From Rufibacter hautae (GTDB taxonomy: Bacteria; Bacteroidota; Bacteroidia; Cytophagales; Hymenobacteraceae): a stretch of DNA of 64,000 nucleotides. Positions 15,428 through 25,515 of the stretch are shown piece after piece (within the stretch, counting starts at the first letter, position 1; the number at the start of each line of letters is the position of its first letter). A program made the translations under genes and the position numbers. A model generated the notes under the pieces. It searched no databases. It was not told where the DNA came from and saw only the letters and a list, made by a program, of their open reading frames with translations. Location of the stretch: NCBI RefSeq assembly GCF_008271695.1, contig NZ_VKKY01000001.1, forward strand, positions 62,001-126,000, in the 5' to 3' direction.

Positions 15428-18400
15428 TTAGAACCCGATGTTAACTCCAAATGTGATGGTTCTTGCCTGGGGCGCACCATAGAAGTCATTTCCTTGGGAG
15501 ATGTTACCCGCCAGGTAATCTGTGTTCACTTCAGGATCCCAACCTTCATAATCTGTGAAAGTGAGCAAGTTGAGGCCAATGGCATACACGCGTACTTTCT
15601 CCAGGTGTAATTTCTGGGTGAAGGAATTTGGCAGGGTATAACCCAAGGTCACATTCTTCAGACGCACATAAGAACCGTCTGACAGGTAGCGGGAAGAAGC
15701 GTCTGTACCGTTGGCATATCCCAGGTAAGCCCTAGGCACATCAGTGATGTCACCAGGTTTCTGCCATCTTCTCAATTGGTCTTTGGTTTGGTTGTCATAC
15801 CAGCTGGCACTGGCGCTCATGTAAGTACCGGCACCGTTGTAGATGTCATTGCCAACTACGCCTTGGAACAGAACGCTTAGGTCAAATCCTTTGAAGGAGA
15901 AGTTGTTGGTTAAACCAAGAACATAATTTGGGTTTGGATCTCCAATCACCACTCTTTCAGCGGAACCATAATCACTGGTGGTTTCTCTGTTGCGGGTACC
16001 GTCTGGGTTTAAGGTATTCAGGTAGTAAATGGCATCACCGTTGTCTGGGTCCACTCCAGCATACTCAACTCCGAAAAACACGCCGATTGGCTGCCCTTCT
16101 ACGGCGCGGTTCAGGTAACCGCCTTCAATGATCTGGCCCTGCAGGTCTGTGATCTTGTTGCGGTTTCTGGAATAGTTGAAGTTGGTAGACCATTTGAAGT
16201 CACCTACCAGGTTGTCTGAATTTAGGCTGAACTCAAAGCCTTTGTTCTGCAGTTTACCAACGTTTTTCAGCTGGGTTCTGTAACCGCTGGTGCCCGGTAC
16301 GTTCACGTTCAGCAACAGGTCATTTGTTTTCTTCACGTAGTAGTCAATCTCTCCGGAGAGTCTGCCGTTCCAGAAACCATATTCCAACCCAATGTCTAAT
16401 TGGGCAGTTTCTTCCCATTTCAGTTCTGGGTTTTCAATCTGGGTGGGGCGCTGGCCCGGGGTTCCACCGTATCCAGCATCGCCTGAGTACAAGCCCAAAG
16501 AAGCGGCATTGGCAATCTCGGCATTACCCGTGATCCCGTAGCTACCTCTCAGCTTCAGGTAATTGACCAAGCTAGAGTTAGCCAGGAAAGACTCCTCGCT
16601 CAGAATCCAGCCCAGAGAAACGGCTGGAAAGAAACCGTATTTACTATCATTACCAAAACGCGAAGACCCATCAATACGACCACTCAAGCCCAACAGGTAC
16701 CTGTCCAGGAATTTATAGTTTACCCTTGTGAAGTAAGACAAGAAGGAGTAATCTGTTCCAGAGGAATTGCCTTCTGTGATGTCTGCCGCGCTGGCAAGAG
16801 TTCTGTAGGCATTACTTGGGAACTGCTGTCCTTCAATGTAGTTGGCCGTCTGGTTAGATTCCTGGTAGCTCATTCCCAACACCACATCAACGTTATGGGC
16901 ATCGGTGATGGTTTTGTTGTAGTTGAAGAAGTTGTTGGTGTTATAATTGAAAATCTGGGTTTGGGCATTTACCCCAATACCGTTGGGAGTTCCAGTATTT
17001 CTAGCCGTTAATTTACCATAGTAGGCGTTTTCGTTCTGGTTTAACAAATCCAGGCCAAATTCAGACCTAAAGGTTAAACCTGGAAGAATTTTGTAGCTGG
17101 CGTACAGATTGGTGAAGTTACGGAAAACGGTGGTCAGAAAGTCTGCATCCACGGCATTCAGCAAAGGATTGTAGTACACCGGATACGTGGTGTTAGGCCG
17201 GCCGGTAGCAGGATCCAAGGCGCCACTCACCAACCCAGTTCTTGGGTCAATCACCGGCGTAATGGGCGGTAAGGCCACAATCTGCATAGGGGTACTAAAC
17301 GCATTGTCATTGCTCAACCGGAAGTTCTTGGTACGGGTTAAGCTGAAATTCATGCCAATAGCAAATTTGTCGTTGATCTGGTGGTCCAGGTTCAAACGAC
17401 CACTTATCTTCTCAAATCTGTTGTTGATAAGAATACCATCCTGGTTGCTGTTAGACAAACCGGTATAGAACCTGGTTTTCTCAGTACCCCCAGAAACGCT
17501 CACGTCAACCTGGTTTACCGAGGCATCCTGAAACACCTCATCCTGCCAGTCTGTATTGTAAGTCAATGGATCAGCATTTCCGGCGGCATATCTTTGCAGA
17601 CGGCCTTCATTGAACTCAACCCAGAACGGCTCACCTTCCCGTTCTTCTGAGTTGGCAGCCGCTTCTCTCATTAGCTCTACGTACTCACTGGAGTTCAGGA
17701 ATTCACGCTTGTTTGTTGGCTTACTGAAACCTGTAAAGTAGCTCACATTTACCTTGGTACCACCGGAGGTGCCTTTCTTGGTAGTGATCAAAACTACTCC
17801 GTTGGCAGCTCTGGATCCGTAGATGGCTGCAGCGGCGGCATCTTTCAATACCTCAATAGAAGCAATGTCATTAGGGTTCAGGTCCACCAAAGGGTTAGTG
17901 GGAGCGCCACCTGCATTGGGTACGCTGGTGGTTAAGGGAACGCCGTCTAAAACGTAAAGGGGCTCATTCCCCGCACTTACGGAAGATGATCCGCGCACGC
18001 GTACTTTGATTCCCTGGCCCAACTTTCCATTTTGCTGCTCCACCATTACCCCAGAGGTTCTGCCTTGCAAAGCGTTCTCAAAGCTGGGTGTTGGCGTTCT
18101 TTGAATATCCTCAGACTTGATAGAAGCAATGGAACCAGTCACCTCTCTTTTCTCCTGGCTACCATAACCTACTACCACTACCTCCTGGATAGTCTTTGTG
18201 TCCTCAGACATCCTTACATCTACCGTTGAGTTGGTACCTGCTGGTATTTCACGGGTGGTGAACCCTATGAAAGTGAAGACCAAGGTAGGTGAGCCTGTGA
18301 GGCTAATCTGGTAGCGTCCGTCAATGTCTGTACTAGCGCCTATGGTCGTCCCTTTGACTACCACACTCACCCCGGGAAGTGCCGATCCATCTGCAGCAGA

Positions 18401-18493
18401 GGTCACCCGGCCGGAGATAGTTCTATTCTGCGCCATTGCACTAAAATTTAGCACATTGAGCAAAAACAAGAACAAGAGTACATGTTTTCTCAT
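15428..18493 (-). CDS. SusC/RagA family TonB-linked outer-membrane transporter, pair 1
   Basis: 1021 residues. Signal peptide (1-21), then the carboxypeptidase-regulatory-like domain (about 24-100; TISGRVTSAADGSALPGVSVVVKGT), a TonB-box-like EVVVVGYG (104-111), the plug (about 115-230; YGSRAANGVVLITTKKG) and a 22-strand barrel ending TFGVNIGF with terminal Phe. It forms the gated channel under its SusD lid and is driven by TonB. The frame extends to a TTG at 18529; the ATG at 18493 is the better start. It is first in a leftward operon with the SusD at 14060. Confidence 0.95.
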   Translation of the reverse strand: MRKHVLLFLFLLNVLNFSAMAQNRTISGRVTSAADGSALPGVSVVVKGTTIGASTDIDGRYQISLTGSPTLVFTFIGFTTREIPAGTNSTVDVRMSEDTKTIQEVVVVGYGSQEKREVTGSIASIKSEDIQRTPTPSFENALQGRTSGVMVEQQNGKLGQGIKVRVRGSSSVSAGNEPLYVLDGVPLTTSVPNAGGAPTNPLVDLNPNDIASIEVLKDAAAAAIYGSRAANGVVLITTKKGTSGGTKVNVSYFTGFSKPTNKREFLNSSEYVELMREAAANSEEREGEPFWVEFNEGRLQRYAAGNADPLTYNTDWQDEVFQDASVNQVDVSVSGGTEKTRFYTGLSNSNQDGILINNRFEKISGRLNLDHQINDKFAIGMNFSLTRTKNFRLSNDNAFSTPMQIVALPPITPVIDPRTGLVSGALDPATGRPNTTYPVYYNPLLNAVDADFLTTVFRNFTNLYASYKILPGLTFRSEFGLDLLNQNENAYYGKLTARNTGTPNGIGVNAQTQIFNYNTNNFFNYNKTITDAHNVDVVLGMSYQESNQTANYIEGQQFPSNAYRTLASAADITEGNSSGTDYSFLSYFTRVNYKFLDRYLLGLSGRIDGSSRFGNDSKYGFFPAVSLGWILSEESFLANSSLVNYLKLRGSYGITGNAEIANAASLGLYSGDAGYGGTPGQRPTQIENPELKWEETAQLDIGLEYGFWNGRLSGEIDYYVKKTNDLLLNVNVPGTSGYRTQLKNVGKLQNKGFEFSLNSDNLVGDFKWSTNFNYSRNRNKITDLQGQIIEGGYLNRAVEGQPIGVFFGVEYAGVDPDNGDAIYYLNTLNPDGTRNRETTSDYGSAERVVIGDPNPNYVLGLTNNFSFKGFDLSVLFQGVVGNDIYNGAGTYMSASASWYDNQTKDQLRRWQKPGDITDVPRAYLGYANGTDASSRYLSDGSYVRLKNVTLGYTLPNSFTQKLHLEKVRVYAIGLNLLTFTDYEGWDPEVNTDYLAGNISQGNDFYGAPQARTITFGVNIGF

Positions 18494-19051
18494 TTGGTTT
18501 GGTTTGAAAGTTTGCAAATATTCTCCCAAAGTAGAGTATTATCAACAATATTCAAACAAACCAAAATCCTAACCAAATCTTTGATAATTTATGAATATCA
18601 CAACATTGTGACAGATTCTTAAAGATTCCCCAAATCTATTTACCCCATTTAACATTTTCTTAATATTAGATTGGTTTAAGCTAAAATATTGTTTGCAAAT
18701 TATTTTCAGAGGAGTGAAAAAAGTTATGTAAAACAGAATTTCAGCCTAAAAACAAACATGATTCTTTGCACCTTGCCTCTTTCTTGATATCATGAACTCA
18801 TTGCAGACTATTGATATGGTAACCGAGTAATTCTCTTCAAATGGAAAAATCAGGAATTGAAAGGACCCTAGTCAACCCTAAATTGGCAAGTCCAATCACC
18901 CACGAACAAAGCCATTTAACTTGAACCCGGGATTTCTGCCGATATGCGCTTGTAATTTTACCACACTGGTTTGGCCACATAACGTTTAGGGGCTGCTTTT
19001 GGAAAAGCAGCCCCTAAACAGATTTCCGAATTACTTATTGGTAAGAATACC
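18494..19051. other. intergenic region between the two SusC/SusD operons
   Basis: About 560 AT-rich bases. It holds the terminator-like 36-base element of the upstream operon (18984-19019) and should hold the promoter of the first pair. Weak leftward -7 candidates occur (CAAATATT at 18514-18521), none convincing. No sigma/anti-sigma or hybrid regulator gene is present. Confidence 0.45.
18984..19019. repeat. 36-base palindromic element, copy 10 (perfect stem)
   Basis: GTTTAGGGGCTGCTTTT pairs without a mismatch with AAAAGCAGCCCCTAAAC: 17 base pairs around a two-base centre. It lies 33 bases beyond the SusD stop at 19052 and probably serves as its terminator. Confidence 0.92.
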
Positions 19052-20482
19052 TTAGGTATAGGCCTCGTTCTGTAGCAGATTAGGGTTGGCATTTATCTCC
19101 CGCAGCGGAATGGGCAGCACTAGTTCTCCTGCATTATAAGGCCTATCCCCCACATTTCTTCGCAGGCGCTTCAGGTCATGGAGCAATTGGCCTTCAAAGG
19201 CTAGTTCCAGGGTTCGTTCCCGGAGGATATCTTCGAGAGAAACCGAAGTCAGGGCTGGGATATCGGCCCGGTTACGGATAGTATTGATGTCCTCAAGCGG
19301 CGTAGCACCCAACGCGGTACCCAGCCGCTGATTGGCCTCTGCCCTGACCAGGTACATCTCCGCCAGCCTGATAATAGGCACGTTGGCTGAGTAAACGTCA
19401 TATTTCCCGTTCCGGATTACATCGTCATCATCCAGGTACAGAATCTCGGCCCGTTCATCTCCGTCTTCATATCCGGCTAAGAATGTGGTGGCCACCTCAA
19501 TCTCGGCCCGCTGGCTTGCAGAGTAGAACGTAGCCAACCCGGTGTTAGACTGTCCGGCATTGCTTTGCACCGTCTGCTGAATGGCGAAGATATCTTCTGA
19601 GGTGTTTTGTGAGTTATTGAATTCCCTGGAGAAATCCTCTACCAGCGCAAATCCACCTTGTTCAATCACCCGGTTTGCTTCTTCGGCGGCCTTGGTTAGG
19701 TAAGGTCCCTCGGCAGAGTTTCCGGGCTCTCCTGCCTGCTGCAGGTAAATTCTGGCTAGTACCGCACTGGCAGAATAGGTGTTGGCGGCGGCCTCATCTT
19801 CTTTCTGGTCATCCAGGTTAGCCCTGTCCGGCAATAGATCCCGAGCGCGGGTGAGATCCTCAATGGCCTGGGCGTACACCTCTTCCACGGTGTTGCGGGA
19901 CACATTGTTGGCATTGCTCAGCACGGTGGTAGGCTCCAGCACAATGGGTACCCCAAGTTGGGTGTTCTGTTGCCCCGGCTCATACGGCAACCCGTAAAAC
20001 CGGACCAAATCAAAATACACCAGCCCCCGGATAAAGAGCGCCTCTCCCAGCACCTCGTCCCTTTGGTCTTCTTCTACCACGTCCACTGCTTTAATGATGT
20101 TATTCACCACATTAATGGCACTGTACGCCCTAATCCAGGTGTCTGACACCACCGCGTTGTCTGTGGTGATAGCTTTCTGGTACAATTGCCGGTAGGTAAG
20201 GAAAGTACCGCCCCAAATGAGATTACCGGTGCTACCCAGCAATTCACTCATGAGGTTGAGGTCACCAGAGTAAAGCGAGGCGCCTTGCAGACGCTCATAA
20301 GCGCCTATCAAAGCACTTTGCACCCCTTGCGAAGTAGTAAGGGCGTTGCCAGCATCAATGGATAGCTGCGGGTCTACGTCCAGTTCATCGTCGCAGCTGC
20401 TGGTGCCCAGGAACAGGCACAAACCAAACACTGGGAGGAACCTGGTAAGCATATATCTATAACTTCTCATTTCTGTAGTCAT
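19052..20482 (-). CDS. SusD/RagB family lipoprotein, pair 2
   Basis: 476 residues. Lipobox GTSSC (Cys30), then DDELDVDPQLSIDAGNAL, closely matching the start of the SusD at 14060; the end PIPLREINANPNLLQNEAYT also matches. It is the surface lid of the SusC encoded 18 bases upstream. ATGs at 20470 and 20452 are possible shorter starts. The main differences from its paralogue are small insertions such as DDQKEDEAAANTY in the helical region. Substrate unknown. Confidence 0.93.
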   Translation of the reverse strand: MTTEMRSYRYMLTRFLPVFGLCLFLGTSSCDDELDVDPQLSIDAGNALTTSQGVQSALIGAYERLQGASLYSGDLNLMSELLGSTGNLIWGGTFLTYRQLYQKAITTDNAVVSDTWIRAYSAINVVNNIIKAVDVVEEDQRDEVLGEALFIRGLVYFDLVRFYGLPYEPGQQNTQLGVPIVLEPTTVLSNANNVSRNTVEEVYAQAIEDLTRARDLLPDRANLDDQKEDEAAANTYSASAVLARIYLQQAGEPGNSAEGPYLTKAAEEANRVIEQGGFALVEDFSREFNNSQNTSEDIFAIQQTVQSNAGQSNTGLATFYSASQRAEIEVATTFLAGYEDGDERAEILYLDDDDVIRNGKYDVYSANVPIIRLAEMYLVRAEANQRLGTALGATPLEDINTIRNRADIPALTSVSLEDILRERTLELAFEGQLLHDLKRLRRNVGDRPYNAGELVLPIPLREINANPNLLQNEAYT

Positions 20483-20500
20483 TAGGATATTTAAGGTAAG

Positions 20501-23500
20501 TCAGAATCCGATATTAACCCCAAAGGTGATGGTCTTGGCCTGCGGCGTAGTATAGAAGTCTACTCCAATGCCCACATTCTGGCGTTGGGCGGTAGACGCA
20601 GTGCCAGGGGTATCCACTTCTGGGTCCCAACCAGGGTAATCTGTGATGGTGAAGAAGTTCTGCCCAGAGGCATACACCCGTACCCGGGTGAGGTGGAACT
20701 TGCTGATTATGGAAGTAGGCAAAGTGTACCCCAGGGTAAGGGTTTTCCCTCTCAGATAGGAGGCGTCGTAAATCCAGCGGGAAGATTGACCGGTTCCGTT
20801 ACCATCCAAAAATCTGGCCTCCGGCACCCGGGTAATGTCACCGGGTTGTCTCCAGCGGTTAAGTTGGTCTCGGGTCTGGTTATCAATGTAGTCCATATTG
20901 GCAGACATAAACCGGCCAGCGTTGTTGAAAACCTCATTTCCGTAGGAGAACTGCAACAGCACACTCAGGTCAAATCCTTTAAAGCTAAACGTATTATTGA
21001 AGCCCCCCACATACTCAGGGTTAGGGTCCCCCACCACCTGCTGCTGGGCGGCACTGTAGTCATTAGTGGTTTCATCGCTGCCTGCCCGCAGGTAGTACAG
21101 GGCATCACCATTGGTTGGGTCTACGCCCGCGTATTTGAAGGTATAGAAGACTCCAATGGGTTGGCCCTCCACTGCCCTGTTCACCGAGCCGGAAGTAATG
21201 ACCTGGCCATTAAGGTTGGTAACTTTGTTCCGATTAAAGGCAATGTTGAAACTGGAGGACCAGGTAAAAGCACCCACCAGGTTCTCGGTGTTAAGGGTAA
21301 CTTCCACGCCTTTGTTCTCCAGGTTACCCACGTTCCTGGTGACAGTGGCATACCCAGAGGTAGCCGGCACCTGCACCGCCAGAAGCAGATCCTCGGTTTT
21401 CTTTTGGTAATACTCCACTGCGCCGTTGATGCGGTTTCTCAAAAACCCAAAGTTGATACCCAGGTCCAGCTGCTCGGTTGTTTCCCATTTTAGATCCGGG
21501 TTCTCCACCGAGAGCGGAATAATGCCGGGGTTACCCGCGTAAGAACCGGAGGTGTACAACCCGCGGGCGTCAAAGTTGCCGATGTTGTCATTACCGGTGA
21601 ATCCATAACTAGCCCTCAGCTTCAATAGGCTCAGGAATTCGGCACCTTGGAGAAAGGGTTCTTCATTTAGAATCCAGCCCACGCCCACAGCCGGGAAGAA
21701 CCCGTAACGGTTATTGGCCCCAAAACGGGAAGACCCATCCAAACGGCCGCTGACCGAGAGAAGGTATTTGTCTAGCAGTTTGTAGTTCACCCGCGCAAAA
21801 TAAGAAAGCAGCGAGTACTCCGTTCCCTCAGAAGTACCGAAGTCAATTTCCGCGGCGTTTGTGATTCGTTTGAAGTCATCACTGGGGAAGCCAATCCCTG
21901 ACACGTAATTAGATTCGGTCTCAGATTTTTGGAAACTTATGCCCAAAGTAGCCTCCACGTTTTGTGTTTCGCCAATCTGTTTGACGTAATTCAGGAAGTT
22001 ATTGGTGGTGTAGTTGAGCACGGTCACCGCCCTACTCTCAGCAGATCCGGCGGGACTTCCGTCCTGGGTCTCGCGGCCTTGGTAGGTATTCTCACTTTGG
22101 TTCAAGAGGTCCAGGCCCAGTTCGGTCCGGAAGGTTAGGCCTGGTACAATGGCGTAGCTGGCGTAGATAGTGCTCAGGTTCCGATAGCCTACCGTTTTCC
22201 TGAACGCATCCCTTACTTCAATGAGCCCGTTGTAGTAGGCGGTTCCGGTATTGTACTCGCCTGTCTCCGGGTCAAGGATAGGCTGAATGGGCGGCAGCGC
22301 CACTATCTGCAGGGGAGTGGCAAATGCTTGGTCATCGGCTACGCGGTCATTGACGGTGCGGGCCAAGCTGAAGTTGAGCCCAATGGTGAGTTTATCGGTG
22401 GCGTTGTGGTCAATGTTGATGCGGGTGCTGGCCCGCATGAAGTTGTTGCCCACCAGAATACCCTCCTGGTCTGTATAGGAGCCGCCCACGTAGAAACGGG
22501 TCTTCTCAGAACCTCCGCTGGCGGTAAGGTCAAACTGGTGGTAGCCTGCGGTGCGGAAAACCTGGTCTTGCCAATTGGAATTGGCTGGATTTCTCCATTC
22601 GCCTTCTAAAAAATAATCGTCTTTGAACTCGTCCAGATCTGCATAAAAGCCAGCTTCAATATAAGAGCGTACCGTCTCTGAATTGGCCACTGATTCATTG
22701 AAGAGTTCCAGGTACTCCGCGCTGTTGAGGAACTCCACTTTGTTGGTGGGCTTACTGAAGCCGGTACTATAGTCAAAGTTGAAGGTGGTTTTACCGGCCC
22801 TGCCCCGCTTGGTGGTAATGAGCACCACCCCGTTGGAAGCCCGGGACCCGTAGATGGCCGAAGACGAAGCGTCTTTCAGGATCTCAATGGATTCAATGTC
22901 ATTGGGGTTCAGGTCAGCCAAGGGGTTGGTGGGCTCGTTGTTCTCTACGCCCTGGCTTTCTGAGGTAATTGGAATCCCGTCTACCACATAGAGGGGCTGG
23001 TTACCCGCCGTAACGGAGGCAGAGCCGCGGACCCGGACCTTGATCCCCTGCCCTACTTTACCGCTCCCCGAGGTGATCTGCACCCCGGCCACGCGCCCCT
23101 GAATGGCCGATTCCACGCTGGGCACTGGTATATCGGCAATCTCGTTGCCCTTTACGCTGGCAATGGAGCCTACTACGTCGCGAGCCTCCTGGGTACCGTA
23201 GCCCACCACCACTACCTCATTGATGGTCTTGGTGTCCTCGGCGAGGGCCACATCAATGGTAGTGTTGGCACCAACGGTTACCTCCCGGTTCAGGAACCCT
23301 ACAAAAGAGAATACCACCGTTGGGTTACCAGACACATTCAATTCATACCGTCCGTTAGGATCGGTACTCGCCCCGATGGTGGTACCTTTGACCACCACGC
23401 TCACCCCTGGTAAAGGGGTTCCATCTGCGGCAGAGGTCACCCTCCCGGAAATGGTTCTATTTTGCCCAACAGCACTAAGATGAAGTACGGTCAGCAAAAT

Positions 23501-23527
23501 CAAGCACAAGAGTAGATGTCTTTTCAT
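20501..23527 (-). CDS. SusC/RagA family TonB-linked outer-membrane transporter, pair 2
   Basis: 1008 residues. Signal peptide, regulatory-like domain (TISGRVTSAADGTPLPGVSVVVKGT), EVVVVGYG, plug (YGSRASNGVVLITTKRG) and a barrel ending TFGVNIGF. It is co-linear and similar throughout to the SusC at 15428, evidence of tandem duplication of a whole SusC/SusD unit. It differs mostly in barrel-loop segments, so the two may take up related but distinct nutrients. It starts a leftward operon with the SusD at 19052. Confidence 0.95.
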   Translation of the reverse strand: MKRHLLLCLILLTVLHLSAVGQNRTISGRVTSAADGTPLPGVSVVVKGTTIGASTDPNGRYELNVSGNPTVVFSFVGFLNREVTVGANTTIDVALAEDTKTINEVVVVGYGTQEARDVVGSIASVKGNEIADIPVPSVESAIQGRVAGVQITSGSGKVGQGIKVRVRGSASVTAGNQPLYVVDGIPITSESQGVENNEPTNPLADLNPNDIESIEILKDASSSAIYGSRASNGVVLITTKRGRAGKTTFNFDYSTGFSKPTNKVEFLNSAEYLELFNESVANSETVRSYIEAGFYADLDEFKDDYFLEGEWRNPANSNWQDQVFRTAGYHQFDLTASGGSEKTRFYVGGSYTDQEGILVGNNFMRASTRINIDHNATDKLTIGLNFSLARTVNDRVADDQAFATPLQIVALPPIQPILDPETGEYNTGTAYYNGLIEVRDAFRKTVGYRNLSTIYASYAIVPGLTFRTELGLDLLNQSENTYQGRETQDGSPAGSAESRAVTVLNYTTNNFLNYVKQIGETQNVEATLGISFQKSETESNYVSGIGFPSDDFKRITNAAEIDFGTSEGTEYSLLSYFARVNYKLLDKYLLSVSGRLDGSSRFGANNRYGFFPAVGVGWILNEEPFLQGAEFLSLLKLRASYGFTGNDNIGNFDARGLYTSGSYAGNPGIIPLSVENPDLKWETTEQLDLGINFGFLRNRINGAVEYYQKKTEDLLLAVQVPATSGYATVTRNVGNLENKGVEVTLNTENLVGAFTWSSSFNIAFNRNKVTNLNGQVITSGSVNRAVEGQPIGVFYTFKYAGVDPTNGDALYYLRAGSDETTNDYSAAQQQVVGDPNPEYVGGFNNTFSFKGFDLSVLLQFSYGNEVFNNAGRFMSANMDYIDNQTRDQLNRWRQPGDITRVPEARFLDGNGTGQSSRWIYDASYLRGKTLTLGYTLPTSIISKFHLTRVRVYASGQNFFTITDYPGWDPEVDTPGTASTAQRQNVGIGVDFYTTPQAKTITFGVNIGF

Positions 23528-23914
23528 GTGTTTTAAAATTTTGTTAACAAACCGACTATTTTATAAATGTAATCTAACTTTTTATTGCCATATTTCAAAA
23601 ACTTTTAACTACTTACCTTTGGCATTTGTTTAATAATCTTGCAGACAATTCTAAAAACGACTATTAAAATCCGCAAGAAAGCAAAGCATACATTTTCATT
23701 CATTCAACAAGCAGCATATCTAAGGAGATTATATTTCAGACCGTTTTGGCCCTGTTTTCATTGAAATAATCCCAAAACAGACATCCTGTTCAATACTGTA
23801 TTTTGAAGAAATGGCACGAGGCGGAAGGGATGGCTTTTGGGCGAGTGCCTAGGTAGACTTCTTTCTTTTGAGTAATATTACTTCACAAATAAACCAAGCT
23901 AATTGAGTTGTTAT
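23528..23914. other. divergent intergenic region
   Basis: 387 AT-rich bases holding the promoters of the second SusC/SusD operon (left) and the DUF2911 gene (right). One 36-base element lies at 23743-23778. No exact TAnnTTTG box stands out. Confidence 0.45.
23743..23778. repeat. 36-base palindromic element, copy 11
   Basis: GTTTTGGCCCTGTTTTC and GAAATAATCCCAAAAC. It lies between divergent genes. Confidence 0.65.
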
Positions 23915-24790
23915 ATGAAGAAGATGTTATCGCTTCACCTGGTCTGGTCAATGGCCATGGCCTTGTTCTTGATGGGCAGCCAAGCCTCTGCCCAGATCCA
24001 AACCCCGGCTGCCAGCCCTAGCGCTACTGTCACCCAAGTAGTGGGTCTTACCAAAGTGACCGTAGACTACTCCCGGCCCAGCATGAAAGGCCGCAAGATC
24101 TTCGGGGATCTGGCGCCTTACGGGAGACTGTGGCGGACGGGAGCAAACGCGGCTACCAAAATCACGTTCTCAGACGAGGTAATGCTGGAGGGCAACAAGG
24201 TTCCGGCGGGCGAGTATGCGCTGTACACCATTCCGGGCGAGAAAGACTGGACCGTAGTCATCCACAAAAACACCAAGCACTGGGGAGACGGCGGAACTGA
24301 CTACAAGCAGGAAGATGACCAGGTACGTTTCAAGGTGACTCCTAAGAAACTGAACGAAAAAGTAGAGACCTTCACCATTGGTTTCGCGGATCTTACCAAC
24401 AGTGCCGGCGTACTGCAGATCATGTGGGAAAACACCCTGGTTCCGGTGAAAATCACCACCGATGTAGATACCAAGGTAATGGCCCAGATCAAAGAGAAAG
24501 TGGTCAACGGCACCAACGTTGCCCCAGGTTTGTATGCCGCTGCGGCCGCTTACTACGCAGACACGAACAAAGACCTGAAGCAGGCGCTGACCTGGATGAA
24601 ACAAGCCAACGAGAAAGACCCTAAATTCTGGACCCTGCATCAGCAAGCCAAGATCCAGGCGAAACTCAACGACTTCAAAGGCGCTACTACCACCGCCCAG
24701 AAATCAATTGAACTGGCTAAAAAAGAAAACAACGCAGACTACGTGGCGTTGAACGAGAAGCTCTTAGCCGAGATCAAAAACAAGAAATAA
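23915..24790 (+). CDS. DUF2911 domain exported protein
   Basis: 291 residues with a signal peptide ending ASAQ (about residue 26). The DUF2911 domain (about 33-175) is recognised by VTVDYSRPSMKGRKIFGDLAPYG, WRTGANAATKITFSD, LPAG-like VPAGEYALYTIPG and DWTVVIHKN. A helical TPR-like C-terminus (about 195-291) is common in this family. It is abundant in Bacteroidota; role unknown, probably periplasmic. The TTG at 23903 is less likely than the ATG at 23915. A long terminator follows. Confidence 0.88.
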   Translation: MKKMLSLHLVWSMAMALFLMGSQASAQIQTPAASPSATVTQVVGLTKVTVDYSRPSMKGRKIFGDLAPYGRLWRTGANAATKITFSDEVMLEGNKVPAGEYALYTIPGEKDWTVVIHKNTKHWGDGGTDYKQEDDQVRFKVTPKKLNEKVETFTIGFADLTNSAGVLQIMWENTLVPVKITTDVDTKVMAQIKEKVVNGTNVAPGLYAAAAAYYADTNKDLKQALTWMKQANEKDPKFWTLHQQAKIQAKLNDFKGATTTAQKSIELAKKENNADYVALNEKLLAEIKNKK

Positions 24791-24791
24791 G

Positions 24792-24827
24792 GTTTTAAGC
24801 CTGATTTCCTGAAAACACCTAAAAAAC
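24792..24827. repeat. 36-base palindromic element, copy 12 (degenerate)
   Basis: GTTTTAAGCCTGATTTC and GAAAACACCTAAAAAAC. It starts one base after the DUF2911 stop and runs into the terminator. Confidence 0.65.
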
Positions 24828-24866
24828 AGAACCCCGCTGAAGCCGTTTCAGCGGGGTTCTGTTTTT
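24822..24866. terminator. bidirectional terminator between convergent genes
   Basis: AACAGAACCCCGCTGAA pairs with TTCAGCGGGGTTCTGTT, flanked by A and T runs. It can serve both the DUF2911 gene (+) and the nitroreductase gene (-). Confidence 0.92.
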
Positions 24867-24893
24867 ATAATCCATTCTGATTATATAGAGCAC

Positions 24894-25478
24894 TTACATC
24901 CAGCGGACTTTCTCCTCAAAAGACACGATCCTCTTTCCGCTAGGCGCGGGGCTGTCTGAGTAGCCCAAGTACAGAATCCCCAACACAGTATCTTCCTCGC
25001 GCAGGGCCAGCATGTCTTTCATAGCCGGGTGATAGGCCATGCCACCCGATCCCCAGTAAGAAGCAATCCCCAGGGCAGTGGCGCCCAGCAGCAGGTTCTG
25101 GATGGCGCAGGAGGTGGCGGCAATTTCTTCCAGCGCCGGGATTTTGGGCAAATCGCCGCGCCGCATGTAGGCTACCACCACGTGCGAGGCCGCATCGCCC
25201 ATGTGCAGCAGCTTCTCATATTTCAGGTCCATGAACTTGTCTGGGGCGGTATGCTCGCGGTACAGCTCGGCGTGGGCCAGGCAGAACTCCCTTATTTTAT
25301 CGCCCGCATACACCACAAACCGCCAGGGTTCCGTGTTTCCGTGGGTGGGTGCCCAATCGGCGAGCGCCAGGATTTCCTTTAGCTGCTCGTCCGGAATCTG
25401 GGAGCCGTTCATCTTGGGAGGCTTTATGGTTCTTCGGCTTTGGATGACGTGCTGTAAGGCCAGGAAAAGTTGATTCAT
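24894..25478 (-). CDS. nitroreductase family protein (FMN)
   Basis: 194 residues, cytoplasmic. The N-terminal RRTIKPPKM (basic FMN-phosphate binding), WAPTHGNTEPWRFVVY (about 38-53) and LGIASYWGSGG fit the small YdjA/HBN-like nitroreductases that use FMN and NAD(P)H. The electron acceptor in the cell is unknown. It is convergent with the DUF2911 gene and 37 bases downstream of the symporter gene in the same direction, so possibly the tail of that operon. Confidence 0.88.
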   Translation of the reverse strand: MNQLFLALQHVIQSRRTIKPPKMNGSQIPDEQLKEILALADWAPTHGNTEPWRFVVYAGDKIREFCLAHAELYREHTAPDKFMDLKYEKLLHMGDAASHVVVAYMRRGDLPKIPALEEIAATSCAIQNLLLGATALGIASYWGSGGMAYHPAMKDMLALREEDTVLGILYLGYSDSPAPSGKRIVSFEEKVRWM

Positions 25479-25515
25479 CAGCTTGCAAAAAGTAAGAAGT
25501 TAACCAGAAAAAGAA

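Noticed and set aside
20585-21493. 302-residue plus-strand frame inside SusC
   Set aside because: Lies wholly within a well-supported TonB-linked transporter on the other strand; no recognisable features.
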